Assembly (NCBI RefSeq): GCF_000423705.1
Contig: NZ_AUIM01000011.1
Location: forward strand, 310,001 to 374,000
Length of the DNA stretch: 64,000 nt
Source: Stappia stellulata DSM 5886
GTDB lineage: Bacteria > Pseudomonadota > Alphaproteobacteria > Rhizobiales > Stappiaceae
Reading direction: 5' to 3'
Shown: positions 1 to 7,297 of the stretch, one piece after another
How positions within the stretch are numbered: the first letter of the stretch is position 1
How the letters are laid out: each line of letters begins with the position of its first letter
Position numbers and translations under genes: made by a program
Notes under the pieces: generated by a model
Told to the model about the DNA's origin: nothing
The model's input: only the letters and a program-made list of their open reading frames with translations
Databases searched by the model: none

Positions 1-2171
1 GTCGTGGTCGCCGCCAGCGAATAGGACGTGTGCACCCGTTTGGTCGTTGGATTGATGTAGCCCGGCAGCGCATCCGAATAGGTCGACTTCAGCTTCGACA
101 TCTGCCGCCACTCGACGATCCGCGCCGGCAGCTCGTGTCCTTCCGCTGCAAGGTCGTCGAGCACCGAGGCCGAGGTCGACCAGGCGCCGGTCTTGGTCTT
201 CTTGCCGCCGGGAAGCTCCATCTTGCCGAACAGGATGTCGCCAAGCTGCTTGGGGCTGCCGAGGTTGAAACTCTCGCCGGCCAGCCCGTGGATTTCCTCC
301 TCCAGCCCCGCCATCGACTGCGCGAAATCGCCGGAAAGGCGCGACAGCATCTGCCGGTCGATGGAGATGCCGCGTTCCTCCATGCGTGCCAGAACCGGCA
401 CCATCGGCCGCTCCAGCCGTTCATAGACGGTGGCCATGCGCTCCGCCGCGAGCCGGGGCTTGAGCACCTGCCAGAGCCGGAGGGTGACGTCGGCGTCTTC
501 GGCTGCATAGGCCGACGCCTTGTCGAGCGCGACCTTGTCGAAGGTGATCATCGACTTGCCGGAGCCGGCCACCTCCTTGAAGGGGATCGGCACATGGCCG
601 AGCCAGCGCTCCGACAGCGCGTCCATGCCGTTGCCGCCCTTTCCGGCGTCGATGGCGTAGGACAAGAGCATGGTGTCGTCGAAGGGGGCGACGGTGATGT
701 CATAGCGACGCAGCACCAGCCAGTCGTACTTCATGTTTTGCGCGATCTTGAGAACCGACGGGTCCTCCAAGAGCGGCTTCAGGACGGCGAGTGCGTCCTT
801 GAGCGCAATCTGCCCCTCGACCAGGGCGCCGCCGCCAAGCAGGTCGCCCTCCCCGTCGACGTGACCGAGCGGGATGTAGCAGGCTTTTCCCGGCGCGGTC
901 GCCAACGACACGCCGACGAGGTCCGCCTGCATGGCGTTGAGCGAGGTGGTTTCCGTGTCGACGGCAACGTGACCGAGCTCGGTCGCCTCCGCCACCCAGG
1001 CCTTGAGCCGGTCGAGATCCATCACGGTTTCATAGGCTGAATGATCGATCGGCGTCGCCTTGGCGGCCTCTGCTGCTGCCTCCGCCACGCTCCGGGCTGT
1101 CCAGCCCGCGCCCGTTTCACCGCTCCCGGCAGAGGCGCTGGCCGTCTCGGCCGGTTCGCTGGCGCTCGCCGGGTCCTTCACCTGTCGGCCCTTGCCGTCG
1201 GGCGTGTCCCAGCCGGGAATGGCGAATGTCGCCGGCTCGATGTCCGTGACATCCGTGTTCGTCGCTTCCGCCACCCGCCGTGTCAAAGTGGAAAACTGCA
1301 TGGCCTTCAGGAAGGCCAGCGTGCGCGTCGCGTCCGGCGTCGTGACGGCAAGCGCATCGACCGGTTCCACCACCGGCACGTCGTCCTTGAGCGTCACGAG
1401 ATCCTTGGAGATGCGGGCCTGATCTGCGAATTCGATCAGGTTCTCGCGGCGCTTGTTCTGCTTGATGGTGTCGGCCTTGGAAAGCAGCGTTTCCAGATCG
1501 CCGAACTCGTTGATGAGAAGCGCGGCCGTTTTCAGGCCGATGCCCGGCACGCCCGGCACGTTGTCGACGCTGTCGCCGGCAAGCGATTGCACCTCGATCA
1601 CCTTGTCCGGTCCGACGCCGAATTTCTCGTGGACGTCATCCACCTCGAAGATCTTGTTCTTCATCGTGTCGATCATGCTGACGCGCGGACCGATGAGCTG
1701 CATCAGGTCCTTGTCGCCCGACACGATGGTGACCCGCGCGCCCGTTGCCGCCGCCGCGCGGGCATAGGTCGCGATCAGGTCGTCGGCCTCGAAGCCTTCC
1801 TGCTCGATGCAATGCACGCAAAAGGCCCGCGTCGCTTCCCGGATCAGGCCGAACTGCGGGATCAGGTCTTCCGGCGGCTCGGGGCGCTGGGCCTTGTACT
1901 CAGGATAGATCTCGCTTCGGAAGGTCTTGCCGGAATGGTCGAAGATCACCGCCATATGGGTGGGCTCGTCGCCCTCTTCCGGCGTAAGCCCCTCCTGCAG
2001 CAGCTTCCACAGCATGTTGCAAAAGCCGGAGACCGCACCGACCGGCAGGCCGTCGGACTTGCGGGTCAGCGGCGGCAACGCGTGGTAGGCGCGGAAGATG
2101 AACGTGGAGCCGTCAACCAGGATCAGGTGGTCGTCGGCGGTGAGGGCGGAGGTGGGAGCGCTGTTCGACAT
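1..2171 (-). CDS. polA: DNA polymerase I (3' end cut off by window edge)
   Basis: DNA polymerase I fills gaps and removes RNA primers in replication and repair. The 723 residues present start at an ATG at 2171 (MSNSAPTSALTADDHL). Residues about 1-300 are the 5'-3' exonuclease, including the helix-hairpin-helix stretch VDNVPGVPGIGLKTA. The 3'-5' proofreading domain follows: DTET near residue 404 and the late YAAEDAD motif are intact, so proofreading is probably active, unlike in some polA proteins. The frame is still open at base 1, in the thumb/palm region (ends HTSYSLAATT), just before where polymerase motif A would lie. About a quarter of a typical 950-1000 residue protein, the catalytic palm and fingers, is outside the window. 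The gene is transcribed leftwards and stands alone. Identity is secure; whether the missing part is intact cannot be seen. Confidence 0.97.
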   Translation of the reverse strand, partial: MSNSAPTSALTADDHLILVDGSTFIFRAYHALPPLTRKSDGLPVGAVSGFCNMLWKLLQEGLTPEEGDEPTHMAVIFDHSGKTFRSEIYPEYKAQRPEPPEDLIPQFGLIREATRAFCVHCIEQEGFEADDLIATYARAAAATGARVTIVSGDKDLMQLIGPRVSMIDTMKNKIFEVDDVHEKFGVGPDKVIEVQSLAGDSVDNVPGVPGIGLKTAALLINEFGDLETLLSKADTIKQNKRRENLIEFADQARISKDLVTLKDDVPVVEPVDALAVTTPDATRTLAFLKAMQFSTLTRRVAEATNTDVTDIEPATFAIPGWDTPDGKGRQVKDPASASEPAETASASAGSGETGAGWTARSVAEAAAEAAKATPIDHSAYETVMDLDRLKAWVAEATELGHVAVDTETTSLNAMQADLVGVSLATAPGKACYIPLGHVDGEGDLLGGGALVEGQIALKDALAVLKPLLEDPSVLKIAQNMKYDWLVLRRYDITVAPFDDTMLLSYAIDAGKGGNGMDALSERWLGHVPIPFKEVAGSGKSMITFDKVALDKASAYAAEDADVTLRLWQVLKPRLAAERMATVYERLERPMVPVLARMEERGISIDRQMLSRLSGDFAQSMAGLEEEIHGLAGESFNLGSPKQLGDILFGKMELPGGKKTKTGAWSTSASVLDDLAAEGHELPARIVEWRQMSKLKSTYSDALPGYINPTTKRVHTSYSLAATT

Positions 2172-2230
2172 GGCGCGGATCATGCCCGCGTTGACGCGGC
2201 GAGGAAAGCCCGCTCGCGCCGTTTTGCCGG

Positions 2231-3274
2231 TTATTCCGCAGCTTGCGTGACGCCGCGCTTGGCCGGTTCCGCTTCCAGTCGTGCCCATGCCGGACGGCGG
2301 AACAGGAAATGACCGAAATCGACGCGGTTGATCGCCCAGAACAGGACCAGCGGCGCGATGACGCCGGCCGCGGTGACCAGGGCGGAGACCGTTCCGATGT
2401 CGGAGATGACCCCGGTCTTCAGCAGGATGATCCGGGTGGCGGCCATGGGAAAGAAGAACGCCAGATAGATCACGATGGAATATTCGCCGCACAGTCGAAG
2501 AAAGCCGTTGAACGAAATCCGCGTTAGAAGTGCCGAGACCAGGATGACGGCAAGCGCGCCCGCGCCGCCGAGCGCCAGCGAGACGAACGGAAGGTCGGCG
2601 TATCCGGCGAAAACCAGCCAGCCGTTGATCCCACCCCAGGCGAGAAGACCGAGGAAGGCCGGCCCCAGGTGATCCTGTGCCCAGGCGGCGAGCCGGAAGG
2701 CGTGCGGCGCGAGCGTGTAGCCTGCGTAGAAGAACACATAGCGTGAGGCAAATTCGTCGATCAGAACGGAGCCGGTGGCAATCGGCGCGATTTGCAGGAG
2801 CGCCGCGCCGGCGAGCACAAGTTGCCAGGGCAGGCGCGTTGCATGCAGCGCCTTGGTGATCACGAACATCACCGGAAGCATGTAGATGAACCAGAGCGTT
2901 CCGAAGGGCTGGACGAAGGCGAGAAGATATTGCGCCAGCGCACCGCCGTAGCCCATTTCGCCGGCCATCATCGGTGCTTTCACGGCGAACTGGATCGTCA
3001 GCCACAAGACATAGAAATAGGCGAAGTGCACGACCTTGCGGTCAAGATAGGTGCGCCAGGGGCGATCGATCACCCGCGCCAGAAAAAGCCCCGAGATCAT
3101 GAAGAAATCCGGCATGCGGAACGGCTTGGCGAAATCGACGACAAGGCCAAGCCAGCCTTCGGCGCCGGCCGCGTTCTGGACGCCCAGCGTAGAGTGCATC
3201 ATCACAACGAAGATGATGCAAAATCCCTTGGCGGTGTCGACCCAGTCGATCCGCTGCGTGCCCTCGGTCGTCAC
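2231..3274 (-). CDS. acyltransferase family 3 integral membrane protein
   Basis: This looks like a membrane O-acyltransferase of the acyltransferase-3 family (OatA/OpgC/NodX type), which moves acyl groups from the cytoplasm onto a surface or periplasmic glycan. The N-terminal signature RIDWVDTAKGFCIIFVVMMH, with its conserved His, is followed by about ten hydrophobic segments, which suits the family. I chose the GTG at 3274 (347 aa) because it sits just before the conserved motif and has a GGGAGTGG stretch upstream; the frame stays open to 3358. It lies 59 bp downstream of polA on the same strand, but nothing suggests a shared role. The glycan target cannot be told from sequence. No SGNH hydrolase domain is attached, so it is the short, membrane-only form. 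Confidence 0.85.
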   Translation of the reverse strand: MTTEGTQRIDWVDTAKGFCIIFVVMMHSTLGVQNAAGAEGWLGLVVDFAKPFRMPDFFMISGLFLARVIDRPWRTYLDRKVVHFAYFYVLWLTIQFAVKAPMMAGEMGYGGALAQYLLAFVQPFGTLWFIYMLPVMFVITKALHATRLPWQLVLAGAALLQIAPIATGSVLIDEFASRYVFFYAGYTLAPHAFRLAAWAQDHLGPAFLGLLAWGGINGWLVFAGYADLPFVSLALGGAGALAVILVSALLTRISFNGFLRLCGEYSIVIYLAFFFPMAATRIILLKTGVISDIGTVSALVTAAGVIAPLVLFWAINRVDFGHFLFRRPAWARLEAEPAKRGVTQAAE

Positions 3275-3423
3275 TCTGTCCCACTCCCACGAAATCCGGC
3301 TCGGCCGGAGATTGCACAGGAGTATGGAGGGGCGGCGTGTACAGCCGGTTAATTTCAACGCTGGATCGGTCCGCGCGCGTCAGCGCGTTCGCCCGGCGGC
3401 CAGCTTGTTCCAGACGCCCCGGG

Positions 3424-3960
3424 TCAGGTCTTGTCCTGCCAGGGCGAGTGTCCGTCGCCGCGGTCGCGTTCGTCGGTGACGTGGATCGTGCCGCCGGCAC
3501 GGCTGCCCGATGTGTCGCCCGGCTTGTCGGACCATTCGCCCTCGTTGAGGTCAACCACGGTCTCCGCTCCGTCGCGGCGCGCTTCGGCCTTGACCACGGT
3601 GACGCGCGCGTTGCGGATCGCGAGGTTGGCCAGCGCGGTGCGCAGCGGCGGCACGAAGAGCAGCAGGCCCACGGCGTCCGTGACAAAGCCGGGAATGAGC
3701 AGCAGGATGCTGGCGACAACAATCAGCGCGCCCTGCACGAGGTCCGAGCCCGGCACGCGGCCGGCGTCCGTCTCGCTGCGGATTTTCATCAGCAGCGAGA
3801 CGCCCTGGAACCTCAGCATGACCGTGCCGGCCAGTGCCGTCAGAACGGTCAGCAGGATCGTCGGAACGGCGCCGATTTCGGAGCCGACCTCGACGAAAAC
3901 GGCGATTTCCAGCAACGGCACGCCGATGAGAAGAAGCAGTATGAGAAGTCCGACAGGCAT
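3424..3960 (-). CDS. fxsA: FxsA family membrane protein
   Basis: FxsA is a small inner-membrane protein, named for the E. coli protein whose overproduction relieves phage T7 exclusion by F plasmid PifA; its ordinary role is unclear. The 178 aa protein has the family layout: an N-terminal hydrophobic pair (MPVGLLILLLLIGVPLLEIA, then a second helix near residues 30-50), the conserved RFQG loop, a further membrane hairpin containing PGFVTDAVGLLLFVPPLR near residues 90-110, and a charged cytoplasmic tail of about 55 residues rich in Asp, Arg and Gly. It is divergent from timA across 348 bp, the usual arrangement in Rhizobiales, where fxsA neighbours timA-mltA. The identification rests on these motifs and the conserved neighbourhood. 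Confidence 0.92.
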   Translation of the reverse strand: MPVGLLILLLLIGVPLLEIAVFVEVGSEIGAVPTILLTVLTALAGTVMLRFQGVSLLMKIRSETDAGRVPGSDLVQGALIVVASILLLIPGFVTDAVGLLLFVPPLRTALANLAIRNARVTVVKAEARRDGAETVVDLNEGEWSDKPGDTSGSRAGGTIHVTDERDRGDGHSPWQDKT

Positions 3961-4308
3961 GGCTCAACACGGTCTGGAGGTGGCGACGGTCGACGCGGGA
4001 ACGCCGCGTGCCGTTGGCGGTTGTTCATGGGGACGCGACGGGGACTTTGCGGTCCCGCTCCGGCATCCGTCTCTTCGAGAGGTAGGAAACAATTGACGGG
4101 AATGCGAGCAATATGTGTGATCGGCAATGCGAAAACGTCGTCGCGCACTTGTGCTAGAGGCTGGATGTTGGTTCAAGAGGACCTTACATACTCCCTTGTC
4201 TGGGAAGTCAGCGGAGCGCCACTCGGCCTGTCGCGTCGCCGCTTTGGGCAATTCATCGCCGCAATGTGCCGTTGCGGCGACTTGTGAAAGTAACCGGCCG
4301 GAAGTGAA
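3961..4308. other. 348 bp divergent intergenic region between fxsA and timA
   Basis: No convincing gene is present. One rightward frame (4102-4287, 61 codons) is open but has no ribosome binding site and no recognisable protein, so I do not call it. A TTGACG at 4093-4098 with TGTGAT 17 bp downstream could be a weak sigma-70-type promoter for timA. An 8 bp perfect stem-loop lies at 4257-4279. In some relatives secB sits near here; it is not present in this window. Confidence 0.5.
4257..4279 (+). promoter_or_regulatory. 5' leader stem-loop ahead of timA
   Basis: CGCCGCAA and TTGCGGCG pair perfectly over 8 bp around a 7-base loop. The hairpin ends 29 bases before the timA start codon and has no following T run, so it is a leader structure rather than a terminator. 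Function unknown; it could affect mRNA stability or translation of the timA-mltA-smr-xre message. Confidence 0.4.
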
Positions 4309-5028
4309 ATGGGTCACATGTTCGACGTCACAACAATCATTTTCCTGGTTCTGGCGGTCGTGATCTTTCTGAGATTGCGCAGCGTTCTGGGCAAGCGGAC
4401 GGGACACGAACGTCCCCCCTTCGACCCCTATTCCGCCCGGGACCGGGACAGCGATGTGACGGGTCCCGCGACGAATTCCGACGACAACGTCATCCCGCTT
4501 CCCGGCCAGACCCCGTCCGGTTCGGCGCCGGCTTCGGAATCCGGCACCCTCGACACGGTTGCCCCTGAAGGCTCCGCCCTCAACGAGGCGCTGCGCAAGA
4601 TCCTTTCCGCCGATCGTTCTTTCGATCCCCAGAGCTTCGTGGAAGGCGCGCGTGCGGCTTACGAGATGATCGTGACGGCCTTTGCCGCCGGTGACCGCAA
4701 GACCTTGAAGAATCTTTTGTCCAAGGACGTCTACGACGGCTTCGTCGCGGCGATCTCGGATCGTGAATCGCGTGGCGAAACGATTGAATCGACCTTCGTC
4801 GGGATCGACAAGGCCGAGATCGTCGAAGCGGCGATGAAGGGCTCGACGGCCCAGGTGACGGTGAAATTCCGCAGTGAGCTGATCTCGGCGACCCGCGACC
4901 GGGACGGCGCCATCGTCGATGGCGATCCGAATGCCGTCAGCGACGTCACCGATATCTGGACCTTTGCGCGCGACACCACATCGCGCGACCCGAACTGGAA
5001 GCTGGTGGCAACCGAATCGGTCGATTGA
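4309..5028 (+). CDS. timA: Tim44/TimA family membrane-anchored protein
   Basis: This protein belongs to the bacterial Tim44-like family (TimA), relatives of the mitochondrial import-motor anchor Tim44. It has one N-terminal membrane helix (TTIIFLVLAVVIFLRL, residues about 7-22), a low-complexity acidic and Pro-rich linker to about residue 85, and a C-terminal Tim44 fold (from ALNEALRKILSADRSFDPQ to the end) with the conserved FxAGDRKTLKNLLSKDVYDGF stretch. An ATG at 4318 (MFDV) is an alternative start. It heads a tightly packed unit with mltA (4 bp gap), smr and an xre regulator, an order seen across Rhizobiales. Its role is probably as an adaptor for membrane or cell-envelope proteins rather than protein import. 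Confidence 0.9.
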   Translation: MGHMFDVTTIIFLVLAVVIFLRLRSVLGKRTGHERPPFDPYSARDRDSDVTGPATNSDDNVIPLPGQTPSGSAPASESGTLDTVAPEGSALNEALRKILSADRSFDPQSFVEGARAAYEMIVTAFAAGDRKTLKNLLSKDVYDGFVAAISDRESRGETIESTFVGIDKAEIVEAAMKGSTAQVTVKFRSELISATRDRDGAIVDGDPNAVSDVTDIWTFARDTTSRDPNWKLVATESVD

Positions 5029-5032
5029 CGCA

Positions 5033-6241
5033 ATGGGTGTGGGTCGCGCGGGGGGCCGCGTTTCTCTTGCGGTCCTCGTGTTGACCGGTCTCGCCCTTGC
5101 GGACATGCGGGCGGGAGCGGACGGGACGCCGATGCGCGCCGGCGCTGCGGAGACAGGCATGCCCCTGCAACCCTTGCGGTTTTCCGAAATTCCGGGCTGG
5201 CAAGACGACGATCACGACGCGGCGCTTGCCGCGTTTCTTCGTCATTGCGAGGACCGCGCCGCGCCGGTCACGGCTGGCCTGTCCGGCGACGACCGTCATG
5301 CGCTTTGCGAGGCAGCCGGGAGCGCGGCTGCATCGAAAAACAGCGGTGCCGCGCGCCGGTTCTTCGAAACCGCCTTCCGGCCGTACCGAATTTCCGACAA
5401 GGGGTTCGTGACGGGGTATTTCGAACCGGAGTTTGCCGGCGCGCGCCAGTCTGATTCCCTTCACGGCACGCCGCTTCTGCGCAAGCCAGCGGAACTCGTG
5501 CCCCTGTCCGACATGCCGCGTCCGGATGGTCTGGCGCCGGATCTGACCCATGCTTTCAGGACTGAGACCGGGCGTCTGGTCGAGGCGCCCGACCGCGGTG
5601 CCATCATGGACGGAGCGCTGGCCGGACGCGGGCTGGAGCTCGTCTGGCTCGCCGATCCGGTCGACGCCTTTTACATTCACGTACAGGGGTCGGCGCGTAT
5701 CCGCCTTGCAGACGGGGGGAGCATGCGGGTCGGTTATGCCGGAAAGACAGGCCACCCCTATTCGCCGATCGGACGGGTGATGATCGAGCGCGGTCTTGCC
5801 GAACCGGGAACCGTCACCATGTCGGTTTTGCGAAAGTGGCTGGCGGACAATCCGCAAGAGATCGACGACGTCCTGCGCCGCAACCGGTCGTATATTTTCT
5901 TTCGCGAGATCGACGAACTCGGCCCCGACGACGGTCCGGTCGGGGCGGCGGGGCTGCCGCTGATCGCCGGGCGCAGCCTCGCGGTCGACGCCTCGCTCCA
6001 TACTTATGGAACGCCGGTCTTCGTGTCGGCGACCTTGCCTGCGGTCGCGGACGGGCAGGAGCGGACATTCCGCCGACTGATGATCGCGGAAGACACCGGG
6101 TCGGCGATTGTCGGGCCCGCACGCGGCGATATCTTTTTCGGAACGGGAGATGCGGCCGGGCGGCAGGCTGGCGGTGTCCAGCATTCGGCGGAGATGATCG
6201 TCCTGCATCCTCACCCTCCGGTTCCGGAGCCCCGGCCGTGA
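5033..6241 (+). CDS. mltA: membrane-bound lytic murein transglycosylase A
   Basis: MltA cleaves the MurNAc-GlcNAc bond of peptidoglycan to give 1,6-anhydromuropeptides. The 402 aa protein has an N-terminal hydrophobic segment (residues about 8-22), then the MltA domain: GYFEPEFAGA, FYIHVQGSARI, GYAGKTGHPYSPIGRVMI and NRSYIFFRE. The C-terminal 3D domain follows (LAVDASLHTYGTPVFV, then AEDTGSAIVGPARGDIFFG), carrying the conserved catalytic-site Asp residues. I see no lipobox Cys after the leader, so it may be periplasmic or held by an uncleaved helix rather than a lipoprotein as in E. coli. The ATG at 5033 is 4 bp after the timA stop. The stop codon overlaps the smr start, so translation is probably coupled. 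Confidence 0.95.
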   Translation: MGVGRAGGRVSLAVLVLTGLALADMRAGADGTPMRAGAAETGMPLQPLRFSEIPGWQDDDHDAALAAFLRHCEDRAAPVTAGLSGDDRHALCEAAGSAAASKNSGAARRFFETAFRPYRISDKGFVTGYFEPEFAGARQSDSLHGTPLLRKPAELVPLSDMPRPDGLAPDLTHAFRTETGRLVEAPDRGAIMDGALAGRGLELVWLADPVDAFYIHVQGSARIRLADGGSMRVGYAGKTGHPYSPIGRVMIERGLAEPGTVTMSVLRKWLADNPQEIDDVLRRNRSYIFFREIDELGPDDGPVGAAGLPLIAGRSLAVDASLHTYGTPVFVSATLPAVADGQERTFRRLMIAEDTGSAIVGPARGDIFFGTGDAAGRQAGGVQHSAEMIVLHPHPPVPEPRP

Positions 6242-6840
6242 CCGTACGGCGGCGGCGCGCGCGGCAGCCGTCTTCGGACGAGCGCAGGCTCTGGGCGCAA
6301 GTGACGGCGGATGTCACGCCGCTTGAGTCCGGCCGCCGGTCGAAACAGGCGGCCACCACCGAAGACCAGGGCGAGACCGCCGCGCCACCGGCGCCGGTGA
6401 TGGGAAGTGAACGTCCGCCCGCGCCGCGCGCCGTCGCGGCCATGCGTCCCAAGGCGCCCCCTGCCCCGCCGCCGCTAACCCCTCTCGCCCCCCTGGAGCC
6501 GCGCCAGCGCCGCAAGCTGGCGCGTGGCACCCGTGCCATCGATGCGCGGATCGACCTGCATGGGCTGACGCAGGCCGAGGCGCATGTGCGATTGCGCGGG
6601 TTTCTCGCCCAGGCGCAGGCGCAGGGCTGTTCGCTGGTTCTGGTGATCACCGGCAAAGGCGGTCCCGGCGGCAGTCTTTCGGCGGACGGACGCGGCGTGT
6701 TGCGGCGGGTGGTACCGCAATGGCTGTCGTTTGCCGAGTTCCGACCGCTTGTCGTCGGCTTCGAGGAGGCGCATGCCGGCCATGGCGGCGGCGGCGCGCT
6801 TTACGTGCGGGTCCGCAAGGCCGGACGGGGGCGCACATGA
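6238..6840 (+). CDS. Smr domain protein
   Basis: A 200 aa protein with a C-terminal Smr (small MutS-related) domain. The first 95 residues are basic and Pro/Ala-rich with no fold I recognise. The domain runs from about residue 97 (ARIDLHGLTQAEAHVRLRGF), through LVLVITGKGGPGG, to ALYVRVRKA at the end. IDLHG and TGKG are the family hallmarks. Smr domains in other proteins cut or nick nucleic acid, and some stand-alone forms act in ribosome-collision rescue; the target here is unknown. I chose the GTG at 6238 because it overlaps the mltA stop by 4 bp; upstream codons in this frame are antisense to nothing useful and lie inside mltA. The stop overlaps the next start by 4 bp. Confidence 0.9.
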   Translation: MTVRRRRARQPSSDERRLWAQVTADVTPLESGRRSKQAATTEDQGETAAPPAPVMGSERPPAPRAVAAMRPKAPPAPPPLTPLAPLEPRQRRKLARGTRAIDARIDLHGLTQAEAHVRLRGFLAQAQAQGCSLVLVITGKGGPGGSLSADGRGVLRRVVPQWLSFAEFRPLVVGFEEAHAGHGGGGALYVRVRKAGRGRT

Positions 6841-7208
6841 CCCCCTTCGGCGCGCGGTTGCGCGAACACCGCCGGAAACGCGGGGTCACCCTGTCGCAAA
6901 TGGCGGCAGCGCTGTCGGTTTCGCCCGCCTATCTGTCGGCACTGGAGCATGGCCGCCGCGGCCGGCCGACGTGGTTCATGGTTCAGCGCATTATCGCCTT
7001 CTTCAATGTCATCTGGGATGAAGCGGAAGAGCTGCAGCGGCTGGCGGAATTGTCGGATCCGAAGATTCCCATCGAAACCGCTGGGCTGGATCCGGAGGCG
7101 ACCGAGCTTGCAAATGTTCTCGCCACCAAGATTTCCGGACTGTCGCGCGACAGCCTGACGCATCTGCTGCATCAATTGAAGGCGGCGGCTGCGCGGGACG
7201 GCGTGTGA
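6837..7208 (+). CDS. XRE-family helix-turn-helix regulator
   Basis: A 123 aa DNA-binding protein. Residues about 5-65 form the XRE/Cro-type HTH: LREHRRKRGVTLSQMAAALS is the first two helices and SPAYLSALEHGRRGRP the recognition helix with its Gly-Arg-rich end. The C-terminal half is predicted helical with no ligand domain seen. The start ATG overlaps the smr stop, so it is the last gene of the timA-mltA-smr-xre unit, and translational coupling is likely. The same smr-xre pairing after mltA is common in Rhizobiales. Its target is unknown; autoregulation of this unit is plausible but nothing in the sequence shows it. Confidence 0.9.
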   Translation: MTPFGARLREHRRKRGVTLSQMAAALSVSPAYLSALEHGRRGRPTWFMVQRIIAFFNVIWDEAEELQRLAELSDPKIPIETAGLDPEATELANVLATKISGLSRDSLTHLLHQLKAAAARDGV

Positions 7209-7247
7209 CCCTGCAGCACGGACTCGACCCTGTCCCGGCCAGCACTT

Positions 7248-7264
7248 AGGGTCGGTGCGACCCT
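7248..7264 (+). terminator. short hairpin between xre and glnD
   Basis: AGGGTCG and CGACCCT form a perfect 7 bp stem with a GTG loop, followed by TCGTCTTTG. The T run is poor, so it is a weak intrinsic terminator at best, but it sits where the mltA-smr-xre message should end and before the glnD start. Confidence 0.4.
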
Positions 7265-7297
7265 TCGTCTTTGAATGCAAAGGACCGAAACGAGACC

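Noticed and set aside
30-2312. Two long rightward open frames opposite polA
   Set aside because: They are antisense to polA codons, have no family motifs and are Arg/Gly/His-rich, as expected from reading high-GC DNA in the wrong frame.
4102-4287. A 61-codon rightward frame upstream of timA
   Set aside because: No ribosome binding site, no motif, and it runs through the 8 bp hairpin. I left it uncalled.
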